This document shows, in pieces, positions 40,704-50,486 of a stretch of DNA of 64,000 nt. The position numbers and the translations under genes were made by a program. The notes below the pieces were generated by a model, which did not search any database, was not told the origin of the DNA, and worked only from the letters and a program-made list of their open reading frames with translations. How positions within the stretch are numbered: position 1 is the first letter of the stretch; the number at the start of each line of letters is the position of its first letter. Origin of the DNA: Methylophilus medardensis (GTDB taxonomy: Bacteria; Pseudomonadota; Gammaproteobacteria; Burkholderiales; Methylophilaceae); assembly GCF_006363915.1 (NCBI RefSeq), contig NZ_CP040946.1, one strand, 5' to 3'.

Positions 40704-41450
40704 ATGTCAGTGACTATGCGTCAAATGTTGGAGGCTGGTGTTCACTTTGGCCACCAAACTCGTTACTGGAACCCGAAAATGGCAGAGTTCATCTTCGGTG
40801 ACCGTAACAAAATCCATATTGTAAACCTTGAAAAAACCCTGCCTCTGTTCGAAGAAGCACAAAAGTACGTGCGCACATTGGCGGCAAACAAGGGCCGTAT
40901 TTTGTTCGTGGGCACTAAGCGTCAAGCCCGTGACATCGTGAAAGAAGAAGCGCAGCGCGCAGGTTGTGCATACGTCAATCACCGTTGGTTGGGTGGTATG
41001 CTGACTAACTTCAAAACTGTAAAACAATCTATCAAACGCCTGAATGACTTCGAAGCGATGATGCTCGATGGCACCATCGAAAAATTTGGTAAAAAAGAAG
41101 CGTTGGGCATCAAGCGTGAAATCGAAAAGTTGGAGCGCTCTATCGGTGGTATCCAAGAAATGGGCGGTTTGCCTGATGCGATTTTTGTGATCGACGTTGG
41201 TCATGAAAGCGGCGCGATTACTGAAGCGCGTAAATTAGGTATTCCAGTGATTGGTATCGTAGATACGAATAACTCTCCAGATGGCATCACTTACGTGATT
41301 CCTGGTAACGATGACTCCTCACGCGCTATCCGTTTGTATGCACGTGGTATGGCTGATGCTGTACTGGAAGGTCGTGCAAACGCGATTTCTGAAATCGTAA
41401 AAGCGGCTCAGGAAGAAACTGCGCCAGCAGCTGAGGCTGTTGCCGAGTAA
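40704..41450 (+). CDS. rpsB: 30S ribosomal protein S2
   Basis: This 248-residue protein is a late-assembling protein of the small subunit that helps bind S1. Start MSVTMRQMLEAGVHFGHQTRYWNPKMAEFIFG and the segment NHRWLGGMLTNFKTVKQSI are family signatures, with the VIDVGHESGAITEARKLGIPVIGIVDTN nucleotide-like fold at 160-190. It is first in rpsB-tsf and the long gene string that follows. A strong promoter and a leader hairpin precede it. Confidence 0.98.
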   Translation: MSVTMRQMLEAGVHFGHQTRYWNPKMAEFIFGDRNKIHIVNLEKTLPLFEEAQKYVRTLAANKGRILFVGTKRQARDIVKEEAQRAGCAYVNHRWLGGMLTNFKTVKQSIKRLNDFEAMMLDGTIEKFGKKEALGIKREIEKLERSIGGIQEMGGLPDAIFVIDVGHESGAITEARKLGIPVIGIVDTNNSPDGITYVIPGNDDSSRAIRLYARGMADAVLEGRANAISEIVKAAQEETAPAAEAVAE

Positions 41451-41464
41451 TTCTCGCGGGCTAG

Positions 41465-41490
41465 AAAAGGGGGCGCATCGCCCCTTTTTC
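41465..41490 (+). terminator. Terminator/attenuator between rpsB and tsf
   Basis: AAAAGGGGGCG and CGCCCCTTTTT pair around CAT with one bulged G and end in a T run, 15 bases after the rpsB stop. In E. coli a similar partial terminator sets the S2 to EF-Ts ratio. Confidence 0.85.
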
Positions 41491-41581
41491 TATTGTATTT
41501 AGCATCTGGCTGTCATACAGCCTTTGTATACTGAAAATATCTACGACGACTGCGTTAGTTGTCGCACAAAAGGAGCAAAAA

Positions 41582-42457
41582 ATGGCTGAAATTACCGCAA
41601 GCATGGTGAAGGATCTACGTGAGCGCACCGATGCCCCGATGATGGACTGTAAAAAAGCATTGACCGAAGCAGAGGGCGATATGGCCCGTGCAGAAGAAAT
41701 TCTGCGTGTCCGTTTCGGTAACAAAGCAAGCAAAGCTGCCGGCCGCGTTGCAGCCGAAGGTACAGTCGGCATTAGCATTTCTGCAGATGGCAAATTGGGC
41801 ACACTGATTGAAGTGAACTCAGAAACAGACTTCTGCGCGAAAAATGAAGAGTTTCTTAAATTTGTAAGCGACTTGGCACAAACTGTGAACGAAAATAACC
41901 CAGCGGATATCGAGGCGGTGGGTGCTTTGCCATTGCGTGGCGAAACGGCCGAAGCAGTGCGCGCACAATTGGTGGGTAAAATTGGTGAAAACATCACACC
42001 ACGTCGTTTTGTACGCACGGCTGCACAAGGGCAGTTGTTTAGTTATGTGCACGGTAGCAGAATTGGCGTGTTGCTGGACTTAGTTGGTGGCGACGAAGCC
42101 TTGGGTAAAGACATTGCCATGCACATTGCGGCAGCAAAACCAAAATCATTGGATGCGAGCGGAGTGGATGCAGCTTTGATTGAAGCTGAGCGTCGTGTGG
42201 CAATTGAAAAAGCCAAAGAAGCTGGCAAGCCAGAAGCGATGTTGGAAAAAATCGCAGAAGGTACCGTACAGAAGTTTTTGAAAGAAGTGACTTTGTTGAG
42301 TCAAGCTTTTGTAAAAGACGACAAACTGAGCATCGAGCAACTGCTGAAATCAAAAGGCGCAAGCGTTGCTTCTTTCAGCATGTATGTAGTGGGTGAAGGC
42401 ATTGAGAAGGCAGTGGTTGATTACGCTGCTGAAGTCGCTGCTGCAGCAAAAGTTTAA
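41582..42457 (+). CDS. tsf: Translation elongation factor Ts
   Basis: This 291-residue protein is the nucleotide exchange factor of EF-Tu. The N-terminal UBA-like domain (MAEITASMVKDLRERTDAPMMDCKKAL) is followed by the core with the TDF motif (NSETDFCAKNEEF near residue 80) that inserts into EF-Tu. Length is like E. coli (283). A purine-rich site AAAAGGAG precedes the ATG. Confidence 0.98.
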   Translation: MAEITASMVKDLRERTDAPMMDCKKALTEAEGDMARAEEILRVRFGNKASKAAGRVAAEGTVGISISADGKLGTLIEVNSETDFCAKNEEFLKFVSDLAQTVNENNPADIEAVGALPLRGETAEAVRAQLVGKIGENITPRRFVRTAAQGQLFSYVHGSRIGVLLDLVGGDEALGKDIAMHIAAAKPKSLDASGVDAALIEAERRVAIEKAKEAGKPEAMLEKIAEGTVQKFLKEVTLLSQAFVKDDKLSIEQLLKSKGASVASFSMYVVGEGIEKAVVDYAAEVAAAAKV

Positions 42458-42480
42458 TCGGCTTTTTTGCGGGTACTCTC

Positions 42481-42512
42481 AAAAAGTGGAATCTTCGGAT
42501 TCCACTTTTTTT
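42481..42512 (+). terminator. Strong terminator after tsf with UUCG loop
   Basis: AAAAAGTGGAATC pairs with GATTCCACTTTTT around a TTCG tetraloop, with seven T at the end. The perfect 13-bp stem and extra-stable loop make this the strongest terminator in the window; pyrH must have its own promoter. Confidence 0.95.
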
Positions 42513-42592
42513 ATGCCTGAATCAGGCTGAATGCGCCAAAGAAAGCACGTTTTGTGATTAAATAGGCACATTTTGAGTTTGGGAAAATAATC

Positions 42593-43309
42593 ATGGCACA
42601 ACCTGTTTTCAAGCGCATATTACTCAAGTTATCTGGTGAGGCGCTGATGGGCGACGATGCTTATGGCATTAATCGTGAAACGGTGACGGCGATCGTGGCG
42701 CAAGTCAAAGAGATCGTTAACATGGGCGTGCAAGTTGGTATTGTGATTGGTGGTGGAAACATATTTCGTGGCGTGGCACCTGCCGCCGAAGGCATGGACA
42801 GGGCAACGGCGGATTATATGGGCATGTTAGCCACTGTCATGAATGCCATGGCATTGCAAGATGCGATGAAGCATGCGGGCGTGGCAGCGAGGGTGCAGAG
42901 TGCGCTCAATATTGAAGCCGTGGCTGAACCTTATATTCGCGGCAAAGCAATACGCTATCTCGAAGAAGGCAAAGTGGTCATTTTTGGTGCTGGCACGGGC
43001 AATCCGTTTTTTACAACCGATACTGCCGCTGCATTACGCGGTGTTGAAATTGATGCAGAGATTGTACTAAAAGCCACCAAAGTTGATGGTATTTATACCG
43101 CAGATCCGAAAAAGGACCCGACCGCGACGCGCTATGATATGGTTTCTTATGACGAAGCGATCAACAAGAATTTAAAAGTCATGGATGCGACAGCCTTTAC
43201 GCTGTGCCGTGACCAGAAAATGCCGATTGCGGTGTTTAGTATATTTAAAGAAGGTGCGTTGAAGCGTGTGATCTTGGGTGAGAACGAAGGCACGCGTGTG
43301 ATGGCCTAG
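42593..43309 (+). CDS. pyrH: UMP kinase
   Basis: This is a 238-residue hexameric bacterial UMP kinase of the amino-acid-kinase fold that makes UDP. KRILLKLSGEALMGD opens the protein, with VIGGGNIFRG near residue 55 and FFTTDTAAALRGVEI and ATKVDGIYTADPKKDPTA (residues 140-175) at the nucleotide site. It starts 80 bases after the tsf terminator and is followed by frr. Confidence 0.98.
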   Translation: MAQPVFKRILLKLSGEALMGDDAYGINRETVTAIVAQVKEIVNMGVQVGIVIGGGNIFRGVAPAAEGMDRATADYMGMLATVMNAMALQDAMKHAGVAARVQSALNIEAVAEPYIRGKAIRYLEEGKVVIFGAGTGNPFFTTDTAAALRGVEIDAEIVLKATKVDGIYTADPKKDPTATRYDMVSYDEAINKNLKVMDATAFTLCRDQKMPIAVFSIFKEGALKRVILGENEGTRVMA

Positions 43310-43337
43310 GCCTGCACTAGAAACATTGGAGATGACG

Positions 43338-43895
43338 ATGGTTGAAGACATTAAAAAATCTGCTGAGCAGAAAATGCACAGATCGCTGGAAGCGTTAAAA
43401 ACTGATTTAGCCAAAATTCGCACAGGCCGTGCGCACACTGGCTTGTTGGATCATGTGATGGTTGAGTATTACGGCTCGATGGTCGCAGTGAGTCAGGTCG
43501 CGAATATTAACTTGGGCGATGCGCGTACTTTGAATGTGCAGCCTTATGAAAAAAATATGATCTCGAAGGTTGAAAAAGCCATTCGTGATTGTGATCTTGG
43601 TTTAAACCCTGCGACCAACGGTGATTTGGTGCGTGTGCCGATGCCGATGCTGACCGAGGAGCGTCGCCGTGATTTGACTAAGATCGTGCGCACAGAGGGC
43701 GAAGGTGCAAAAGTGGCGATCCGCAACGTTCGCCGCGATGCCAACGATGCCTTGAAAAAACTCATCAAAGACAAGGCGATTTCTGAAGATGATGAGCGCC
43801 GTGCACAAGAGGAAGTACAGAAAATGACCGATAAGGCTGTGGCCGAAGTCGATAAAATTTTGCAGCAAAAAGAAATAGATTTGATGGCGGTTTAA
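43338..43895 (+). CDS. frr: Ribosome recycling factor
   Basis: This 185-residue tRNA-mimicking protein splits post-termination ribosomes with EF-G. KIRTGRAHTGLLDHVMVEYYG and NPATNGDLVRVPMPMLTEERRRDL are signatures. The ATG at 43338 is chosen because it gives exactly the E. coli length and N-terminus and GGAG lies 6 bases upstream; earlier in-frame codons overlap that site. Confidence 0.97.
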   Translation: MVEDIKKSAEQKMHRSLEALKTDLAKIRTGRAHTGLLDHVMVEYYGSMVAVSQVANINLGDARTLNVQPYEKNMISKVEKAIRDCDLGLNPATNGDLVRVPMPMLTEERRRDLTKIVRTEGEGAKVAIRNVRRDANDALKKLIKDKAISEDDERRAQEEVQKMTDKAVAEVDKILQQKEIDLMAV

Positions 43896-43922
43896 CCGCT
43901 ATCGAGGGAATCAGGGATCGAT

Positions 43923-44684
43923 TTGGGTTTATTTTCCAGTTCTACAAAGCAAGTTCCACCTATTCAGGATCTGCCGCAACATGTGGCAGTGATTATGGAT
44001 GGCAATGGCCGTTGGGCAAAAAAGCGTTTTTTACCCCGTGTCGCCGGCCACCAACGTGGACTGGAATCTGTGCGTGCGCTGGTGAAAGCCTGTGTCAGGC
44101 TTGATATCCAATATTTGACCCTGTTTGCCTTTAGCAGTGAAAATTGGCGACGCCCCCCAGAAGAAGTGACTTTTTTAATGAGCCTTTTTCTGGAGGCGCT
44201 GGACCGTGAAGTCAGAAAGCTGCATGAAGCCAATGTGATATTAAAACTGATTGGCGACCGCAGTTCATTTAATCCCACCCTGCAGCAAAAAATGCTTGAA
44301 GCCGAGCAACAAACGGCGGGCAATACTGGTTTGACCCTTACCATTGCAGTGAATTATGGTGGTCGTTGGGATGTGGTACATGCCTTCAACCAATTGTTAA
44401 AAGATAAAGGCGCCGTCACCGAGGTGACTGAATCCGATTTGACGCCGTATTTATCTATGCCGTATGCGCCTGAACCGGATTTGTTTATCCGCACCGGTGG
44501 CGAAACCCGTATTAGCAACTTTTTGCTATGGCAATTAGCTTATACTGAGCTGTATTTTACGCCTACCTTATGGCCTGACTTTGACGATGCAGCATTTGAG
44601 GCGGCATTGACCTCCTATCAGCAACGCGAAAGACGCTTTGGCCGCACCAGCGAGCAGTTAAGCACCGATAGCGGCACCTCTTAA
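43923..44684 (+). CDS. uppS: Undecaprenyl diphosphate synthase (TTG start)
   Basis: This 253-residue cis-prenyltransferase makes the C55 lipid carrier for peptidoglycan and O-antigen. The catalytic segment HVAVIMDGNGRWAKKR is near residue 20, FSSENWRRPPEEV near 75, and the substrate-binding RTGGETRISNFLLWQLAYTE near 200. No ATG lies in a suitable place before HVAVIMDGNG; TTG 43923 with AGGGA upstream is the most likely start. Confidence 0.95.
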   Translation: MGLFSSSTKQVPPIQDLPQHVAVIMDGNGRWAKKRFLPRVAGHQRGLESVRALVKACVRLDIQYLTLFAFSSENWRRPPEEVTFLMSLFLEALDREVRKLHEANVILKLIGDRSSFNPTLQQKMLEAEQQTAGNTGLTLTIAVNYGGRWDVVHAFNQLLKDKGAVTEVTESDLTPYLSMPYAPEPDLFIRTGGETRISNFLLWQLAYTELYFTPTLWPDFDDAAFEAALTSYQQRERRFGRTSEQLSTDSGTS

Positions 44685-44691
44685 GTACACT

Positions 44692-45519
44692 ATGTTAAAA
44701 ACCAGAATTATCACTGCCATTGTGTTGCTTGGCTTGTTTTTGCCGGCATTGTTTTATTTACCGCTAATGGCCTGGGCTGCGGTGATGCTGGCGTTGACGC
44801 TGGTATGCTTGCGTGAATGGGCAGGTTTTTTGCAATTGAATGACACGCAAACCCGCAATTATCTCATCGTGTCGGCTGTGACAGGGGCTGGCTTATTGGG
44901 GTTGTTACAGCAATTTGGGTTTCACTGGTTTTTTTATGTTGCCCTGAAAGTGTTTGCCGTGGTCACCCTCTTTTGGCTTTTCATGGTGCCAGTTGCGCTT
45001 TATTTAAACACCTTTTTCAAACATAAAGTATTGAATCTTTTTATTGGTTGGGGCTTGATGCTGTCTTTGTGGCTGGCCTTGGTTACCGCTAAAGAAGTGA
45101 ACCCTTTTGTGTTGCTGGTGATTATCTCGACCATTTGGCTGGCGGATAGTGCTGCTTACTTTGCGGGCAAGCAATTCGGTCGCCATAAATTGGCGCCTGC
45201 AATCAGCCCGGGCAAGACTTGGGAAGGCGTGGCGGGTGCCTTGCTCGCGGTCGCTTTGTATGCCGTTGCCTTAAAAATGAGCGGAACGATTGCCACATGG
45301 TGGGTATTGCCGGGCTTATGGGCGGTGACGATTGCTGGGATTTATGGGGACTTGTTCGAATCATTTTTTAAGCGGCGGGCAAATTTAAAAGACAGTGGCC
45401 AGTTTTTACCCGGACACGGTGGCCTGCTAGATCGTGTAGATGGCGTTATTCCAGCATTACCCATCGGTATGTGCTTGTTGTTTTGGTTTCATTACTGGCA
45501 ACAGGTTTATTCGTTTTAA
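44692..45519 (+). CDS. cdsA: Phosphatidate cytidylyltransferase
   Basis: This 275-residue inner-membrane enzyme makes CDP-diacylglycerol, the precursor of all phospholipids. It has about eight membrane helices and the CDS signature SPGKTWEGVAGA followed by GDLFESFFKRRANLKDSGQFLPGHGGLLDRVDG at residues 215-255. It is 7 bases after uppS and 9 before dxr, within the isoprenoid/lipid operon. Confidence 0.96.
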   Translation: MLKTRIITAIVLLGLFLPALFYLPLMAWAAVMLALTLVCLREWAGFLQLNDTQTRNYLIVSAVTGAGLLGLLQQFGFHWFFYVALKVFAVVTLFWLFMVPVALYLNTFFKHKVLNLFIGWGLMLSLWLALVTAKEVNPFVLLVIISTIWLADSAAYFAGKQFGRHKLAPAISPGKTWEGVAGALLAVALYAVALKMSGTIATWWVLPGLWAVTIAGIYGDLFESFFKRRANLKDSGQFLPGHGGLLDRVDGVIPALPIGMCLLFWFHYWQQVYSF

Positions 45520-45528
45520 GAGGTTAAT

Positions 45529-46737
45529 TTGCAATACGTCACCATACTCGGCAGCACCGGCACCATCGGCCAGCAAACACTGGATGTGATTTCACAACAT
45601 CCTGGCCGTTATGGCGTGTTCGCGCTGACAGCGCATCATAATGTGAATGCGATGTTGCAGCAGTGTGCGCAATATCAACCGCGTTATGCAGTGATGCAAG
45701 ATGAAGACGCAGCGCAGTTGTTACGCGCGCGCATGCAGGCTGAGCAGCTCAATGTCGAGGTGCTTGCTGGTGTGGATGGCCTGACAGAAGTCGCCGCGCA
45801 TCCTGAGGTCGCTGTGGTGATGGCTGCAATCGTGGGGGCTGCGGGTTTGTTACCTGCATTAGCTGCTGCGAAGGCAGGCAAGAAAATCTTGTTAGCCAAT
45901 AAAGAAACGCTGGTGATGGCAGGCCAATTGTTCATGGATGCGGTGAAACAAGGCCAAGCCACTTTGCTGCCCATTGATAGTGAACACAATGCTATTTTTC
46001 AGGTGATGCCCAAGCACGCTTACAACGATTTAAGCGACGTGGGTGTGAACCAGATTATTTTAACGGCCTCTGGTGGACCCTTTCGCGGCTACACCCATGC
46101 ACAGTTGCAAGACGTCACCCCCGCGTTGGCACTAAAACATCCCAACTGGGTGATGGGCGCAAAAATCACCATTGACTCATCCACCTTAATGAATAAAGGC
46201 CTAGAGGTGATTGAAGCGCATTGGTTATTCAATGCCCGCCCCGAGCAAATAGAGGTCGTTGTGCATCCGCAGAGTGTGATTCACTCGATGGTTTCATATG
46301 TGGATGGCAGTATTTTGGCGCAGTTAGGTAATCCTGACATGCGCACACCGATTGCGTATGGCTTGGCATACCCTGAGCGCATCACTTCTGGCGTCAAACC
46401 GCTCAGCTTGCTCGACATCGCTAAACTCGAGTTTGAAGCCCCAGACACTGTGCGTTTTCCTTGTTTAAGGTTAGCGTATGATGCACTCGCGGCAGGGGGA
46501 ACAGCCCCAGCCATTTTGAATGCTGCCAACGAAGTGGCTGTGGCGGCATTTTTAAATGATCAGATCCGATATCTGGATATTCCACGCTTACTAGAAGAGG
46601 CGTTGCAGCACATCGTGGCGGCCCCCGTGCAATCGATTGAACAATTACTCACTGTCGACGCGCAAGCGCGCGCATTGCTGACACAACTTATTTCCAACTT
46701 ACCTACTACGCCTTTACGCAAGGCTGTCAGCGCATGA
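45529..46737 (+). CDS. dxr: 1-deoxy-D-xylulose 5-phosphate reductoisomerase (TTG start)
   Basis: This 402-residue NADPH enzyme makes 2-C-methyl-D-erythritol 4-phosphate in the MEP isoprenoid pathway. The GSTGTIG cofactor loop is at residues 8-14, with the LLANKETLVMAG and LLPIDSEHNAIFQ metal/substrate motifs near 122-155 and the TASGGPFRGY loop near 182. TTG 45529 opens the frame directly before the Rossmann strand, with AGAGG 5 bases upstream. The stop overlaps the rseP start by 4 bases. Confidence 0.95.
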   Translation: MQYVTILGSTGTIGQQTLDVISQHPGRYGVFALTAHHNVNAMLQQCAQYQPRYAVMQDEDAAQLLRARMQAEQLNVEVLAGVDGLTEVAAHPEVAVVMAAIVGAAGLLPALAAAKAGKKILLANKETLVMAGQLFMDAVKQGQATLLPIDSEHNAIFQVMPKHAYNDLSDVGVNQIILTASGGPFRGYTHAQLQDVTPALALKHPNWVMGAKITIDSSTLMNKGLEVIEAHWLFNARPEQIEVVVHPQSVIHSMVSYVDGSILAQLGNPDMRTPIAYGLAYPERITSGVKPLSLLDIAKLEFEAPDTVRFPCLRLAYDALAAGGTAPAILNAANEVAVAAFLNDQIRYLDIPRLLEEALQHIVAAPVQSIEQLLTVDAQARALLTQLISNLPTTPLRKAVSA

Positions 46738-48101
46738 CCTCGGTCTGGGCATTTATTGTCGCGATTGGGGTACTGGTCACCATCCATGAGTTTGGCCATT
46801 ATCTGGCTGCCCGTAGCTGCGGTGTGCGCGTCCTCAAATTCTCTATTGGTTTTGGTAAACCCATCTTCAAGTATCAAGCAAACGTGCAAGCCACCGAATG
46901 GGTATTGTCTTGGATTCCATTAGGCGGTTACGTCAAAATGCTTGATAGCCGGGAAACGGATGGCCCACAGACTTCAGCATCTGACAAAGTTTGGATTCAT
47001 GCCTTTGATCACCAATCCATAGCGGCAAAGATGTGGATCGTCTTTGCTGGACCCTTAGCAAATTTATTGCTGGCATTTGTGTGCTACTGGGGTTTGATCG
47101 CGCAAGGTGAAGTGGGCCTTAAGCCATACATCGGCCCCATAGAGCAGGGCTCGCTGGCGTCCATGGCCAAGCTCCGCCAGGGGGATTTAATCATTATGTT
47201 GGATGGCAAGTCAGTGGGGACTTGGCAGGACGCCCAATGGCAATTACTCGAAAAATGGGTCAGTCATCAAGCAGTGTCTGTGGTCACCAAAACGCCGCAA
47301 GGTGAGGTGCATCAGCATGTGTTGCCGCTGAATCAGTTGGCTGGTGAGCCGGATGGTGACGTCATGCAGAAAACCGGCTTGTCTGTATTGATGCCTGTCG
47401 TGCCGGCGGTGATTGGTGAGGTGATGGCGGGTTCAGTCGCTGCGCAAAGCGGCTTGCAGGCAGGCGATCGTATTGTGCAAGTGAACCAAAAGCCGATTGC
47501 TGACTGGCAGCAATTTGTGAAACTGGTGCGCGCGAGTCCGGCGCAACCTTTAAAAATAGCGTATCAACGCGGTGAACGGCTGATACAAGCCAAAATAGTG
47601 CCAGAAGCTATACAACAGGCCGGGCAAAAGGTCGGTCGCCTGGGGGCAGCCGTCAATATGGACGCAGTTGATTTAACACCTTACCAAGTGGTCCGTCATT
47701 ACACGGCCTCGCAAGCGGCTGTGCGCGCCTTGGTCAAAATGCAAGAAACCATTACCTTCACCTTGAAGATGCTGTGGAAAATGGTCACAGGTGAAGCCTC
47801 ACTAAAAGCGATTAGCGGACCAGTGAGTATTGCGGACGCAGCAGGGGAGTCAGCCGGAATGGGACTCAAGCCTTACATTGGCTTCATCGCCTTGCTCAGC
47901 ATCAGTATTGCAGTCATGAATCTGCTGCCGATTCCAGTATTGGATGGCGGTCATTTGTTGTATCATATGGCGGAATTGATTCGAGGAGAACCACTACCCG
48001 ACAAGGTGCTGGCCATTGGGCAGCGTCTGGGGTTAGGGTTATTGGGGGCATTGATGTTCATTGCTTTTTTTAATGACATTAATCGTTACCTGATAGGTTG
48101 A
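46734..48101 (+). CDS. rseP: Site-2 protease RseP
   Basis: This 455-residue intramembrane zinc protease acts in the envelope-stress (sigma-E) cascade. The HEFGH zinc motif is at residues 18-22 and the third ligand motif MNLLPIPVLDGGH near residue 400. Two PDZ domains lie between (about 120-200 and 215-290), the second containing VMAGSVAAQSGLQAGDRIVQVN. Start overlaps the dxr stop as ATGA. Confidence 0.96.
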   Translation: MTSVWAFIVAIGVLVTIHEFGHYLAARSCGVRVLKFSIGFGKPIFKYQANVQATEWVLSWIPLGGYVKMLDSRETDGPQTSASDKVWIHAFDHQSIAAKMWIVFAGPLANLLLAFVCYWGLIAQGEVGLKPYIGPIEQGSLASMAKLRQGDLIIMLDGKSVGTWQDAQWQLLEKWVSHQAVSVVTKTPQGEVHQHVLPLNQLAGEPDGDVMQKTGLSVLMPVVPAVIGEVMAGSVAAQSGLQAGDRIVQVNQKPIADWQQFVKLVRASPAQPLKIAYQRGERLIQAKIVPEAIQQAGQKVGRLGAAVNMDAVDLTPYQVVRHYTASQAAVRALVKMQETITFTLKMLWKMVTGEASLKAISGPVSIADAAGESAGMGLKPYIGFIALLSISIAVMNLLPIPVLDGGHLLYHMAELIRGEPLPDKVLAIGQRLGLGLLGALMFIAFFNDINRYLIG

Positions 48102-48112
48102 AAGCATAGTTA

Positions 48113-50434
48113 ATGAGAATAAAATCAAGTTCTAAATGGTGGTTGTTTTTGTTGGCGGGTGCCATGCACCTCAACGCGTATGCCGCAGAACCTTTTGTCA
48201 TCACCGATATCCGTGTTGAAGGCTTGCAGCGGACCGAACCAGGGACCGTGTTTAACTATCTGCCGATGCAGGTAGGTGACGTCATGAGTGACGAAAAAGC
48301 TGCGCAGGCGATCAAGTCGCTCTATGCCACGGGCTTTTTCAAGGATGTTCGCATTGAAAATGAAGGAGATGTGTTGGTCGTGACCGTGCAAGAACGTCCT
48401 TCTGTCACCCAGATTGACTTCAGCGGTAATAAATCCTTCCAGACCGATAAAATTAAAGATGGCTTGAAACAGATTGGCATTGCAGAGGGACAGATTTTTG
48501 ATAAATCCCAATTAGACAGAGCCGAGCAAGAAATCAAGCGTCAATACCTCTCCCAAGGCAAGTATAGTGCAGAAGTCAAAGCCACTGCCAGCCCGTTGGA
48601 GCGCAACCGTGTTGCGATTCGTTTTGAAATCACAGAAGGGCCTGCGGCTAAAATCCGTGATATCAACATTGTTGGCAACCATTTGTTTAAGACAGAAGAT
48701 CTGCGCGCCAATTTTTTGCTGACCACGCCCAACTGGATGAGTTGGTGGAATAAGGATGATCAGTATTCAAAGCAAAAGCTGACCGCCGACCTCGAGGCCT
48801 TGCGCTCATTTTATATGAACCAAGGCTATCTGGAGTTTTCCATTGATTCCACACAAGTTTCTATCTCACCAGACAAGCGTGATGTGTACATTACCGTCAA
48901 CCTGACAGAGGGTGAGAAATACAACATTAGCAAAACTAAGCTTGCCGGCGACCTATTGTTGCCTGAGGAAGACTTGCGCAAGTTGATTAATATTCAAGAT
49001 GGCGAAGTGTTTAGCCGCCAGAAGGTGACTGACGCCAGCAAAAATATGAACGAAAAGCTGGGTGAAGAGGGCTATGCGTTTGCCAATGTCAATGCCGTGC
49101 CAGAAATAAACAAGCTGGAACACACCGTTGCTTTTACTTTCTTTGTTGATCCGGGTCGTAAAGTGTATGTGCGACGTATCAATGTACAAGGCAACACGCG
49201 CACACGCGACGCCGTTGTGCGCCGTGAAATGCGCCAACTTGAATCTGCTTGGTATGCCGGCGATAAAATCAAACGCTCTAAAGAGCGTATTCAGCGCCTC
49301 AACTTCTTTGACTCCGTCGAATTAGAAACACCGTCTGTACCGGGCATCAACGATCAGGTGGACATGAACGTCACCGTGGCAGAAAAAGCCACTGGTAGCG
49401 TGCAGTTTGGTGCCGGTTTATCGAGTAGTGATGGTGTCGTGCTGGGGTTTAACGTGAACCAGCCTAACTTCTTGGGTACCGGTAATCGTGTCGCATTGCA
49501 GGTCAATACCAGCAGCTTCAATACCGTCTATTCTCTGTCATACACAGATCCTTATTTCACGCCTGATGGGATCAGTCGTGGTTTTGACATCTACCGCCGA
49601 GATGTTGACACCAGTCGCCGCAATAGCACGACACTCAACGTAGGTAGTTACAATAGCCAGTCTTATGGCGTGGGGATGCGTTTCGGCATGCCGATGTCCG
49701 AAATGGATTTTATCAGTGCCGGCGTGACACTTGATTTTACTGATGTCGAATTATCGAGCAGCAGTCCTATTCAATACTTGCGTTTTTGCGGTAATAACAG
49801 TGGTTGTAGCAGTAACTCGATTGTGACTAACTTAGGCTGGACCTACGACTCGCGTGACAACATCCTGTTCCCGCGTCGTGGGGTATTACAGCGCCTGTCT
49901 GGTGACCTTTCATTACCAGGCTTGGATTTGCAATATTACAAGATTAGTTATCAACATAGCTGGTACAAAGATTTAGGCAAAGACTTCACGCTGATGCTCA
50001 ACGGTGAGGCGGGATACGCAGACAGCTATGGTGGAAAAAAATATCCATTCTTTAAAAACTTTTATGCCGGTGGTGTGAACAGTGTACGTGGTTTCCTGAA
50101 CTCATCGCTTGGGCCACGTGACATTAACCCAAGTTCAGGCGCTGATTTCGCTGTCGGTGGCACCAAACGCTTCGTCGGTAACGTTGAATTATTTATGCCG
50201 GTGCCTTTTGTGTCGCAATCCAATCAGTTCCGCTTAAGTGCATTTGTGGATGGCGGCGGTGTATACGGAGAAAATGATTCGATTAACTCTGAATATCTAA
50301 GATTCTCCACCGGTGTGGGCGTGACTTGGGTATCGCCGTTTGGTCCATTGAAGCTGGTGTTGGCTAAACCGCTCAACGACAAAAATTATGATGACACGCA
50401 AGTGTTGCAATTCCAGTTCGGGCAACAATTCTAA
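48113..50434 (+). CDS. bamA: Outer membrane protein assembly factor BamA
   Basis: This 773-residue Omp85 protein is the core of the beta-barrel assembly machine. A signal peptide (cleaved after AYA) is followed by five POTRA domains (about 26-430) and a C-terminal 16-strand barrel. The loop 6 motif VRGF lies near residue 657 (SVRGFLNSSLGPRD) and the last residue is Phe. One putative extracellular loop carries FCGNNSGCSSN, a possible disulfide. It follows rseP by 11 bases in the usual order before skp. Confidence 0.97.
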   Translation: MRIKSSSKWWLFLLAGAMHLNAYAAEPFVITDIRVEGLQRTEPGTVFNYLPMQVGDVMSDEKAAQAIKSLYATGFFKDVRIENEGDVLVVTVQERPSVTQIDFSGNKSFQTDKIKDGLKQIGIAEGQIFDKSQLDRAEQEIKRQYLSQGKYSAEVKATASPLERNRVAIRFEITEGPAAKIRDINIVGNHLFKTEDLRANFLLTTPNWMSWWNKDDQYSKQKLTADLEALRSFYMNQGYLEFSIDSTQVSISPDKRDVYITVNLTEGEKYNISKTKLAGDLLLPEEDLRKLINIQDGEVFSRQKVTDASKNMNEKLGEEGYAFANVNAVPEINKLEHTVAFTFFVDPGRKVYVRRINVQGNTRTRDAVVRREMRQLESAWYAGDKIKRSKERIQRLNFFDSVELETPSVPGINDQVDMNVTVAEKATGSVQFGAGLSSSDGVVLGFNVNQPNFLGTGNRVALQVNTSSFNTVYSLSYTDPYFTPDGISRGFDIYRRDVDTSRRNSTTLNVGSYNSQSYGVGMRFGMPMSEMDFISAGVTLDFTDVELSSSSPIQYLRFCGNNSGCSSNSIVTNLGWTYDSRDNILFPRRGVLQRLSGDLSLPGLDLQYYKISYQHSWYKDLGKDFTLMLNGEAGYADSYGGKKYPFFKNFYAGGVNSVRGFLNSSLGPRDINPSSGADFAVGGTKRFVGNVELFMPVPFVSQSNQFRLSAFVDGGGVYGENDSINSEYLRFSTGVGVTWVSPFGPLKLVLAKPLNDKNYDDTQVLQFQFGQQF

Positions 50435-50486
50435 TGTATCAACCACAATTAATGCTGAACGGTTGTGCATGGAAGGGAGCGATCGT

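Noticed and set aside
40538..40704. The leader hairpin before rpsB as a plain terminator for the tRNA gene
   Set aside because: It lies downstream of a near-consensus promoter, so it would act within the rpsB transcript; kept as attenuator candidate instead.
40707..41204. Long open frame antisense to rpsB
   Set aside because: It is a shadow of a highly expressed gene with biased codon use; the translated sequence has no family resemblance.
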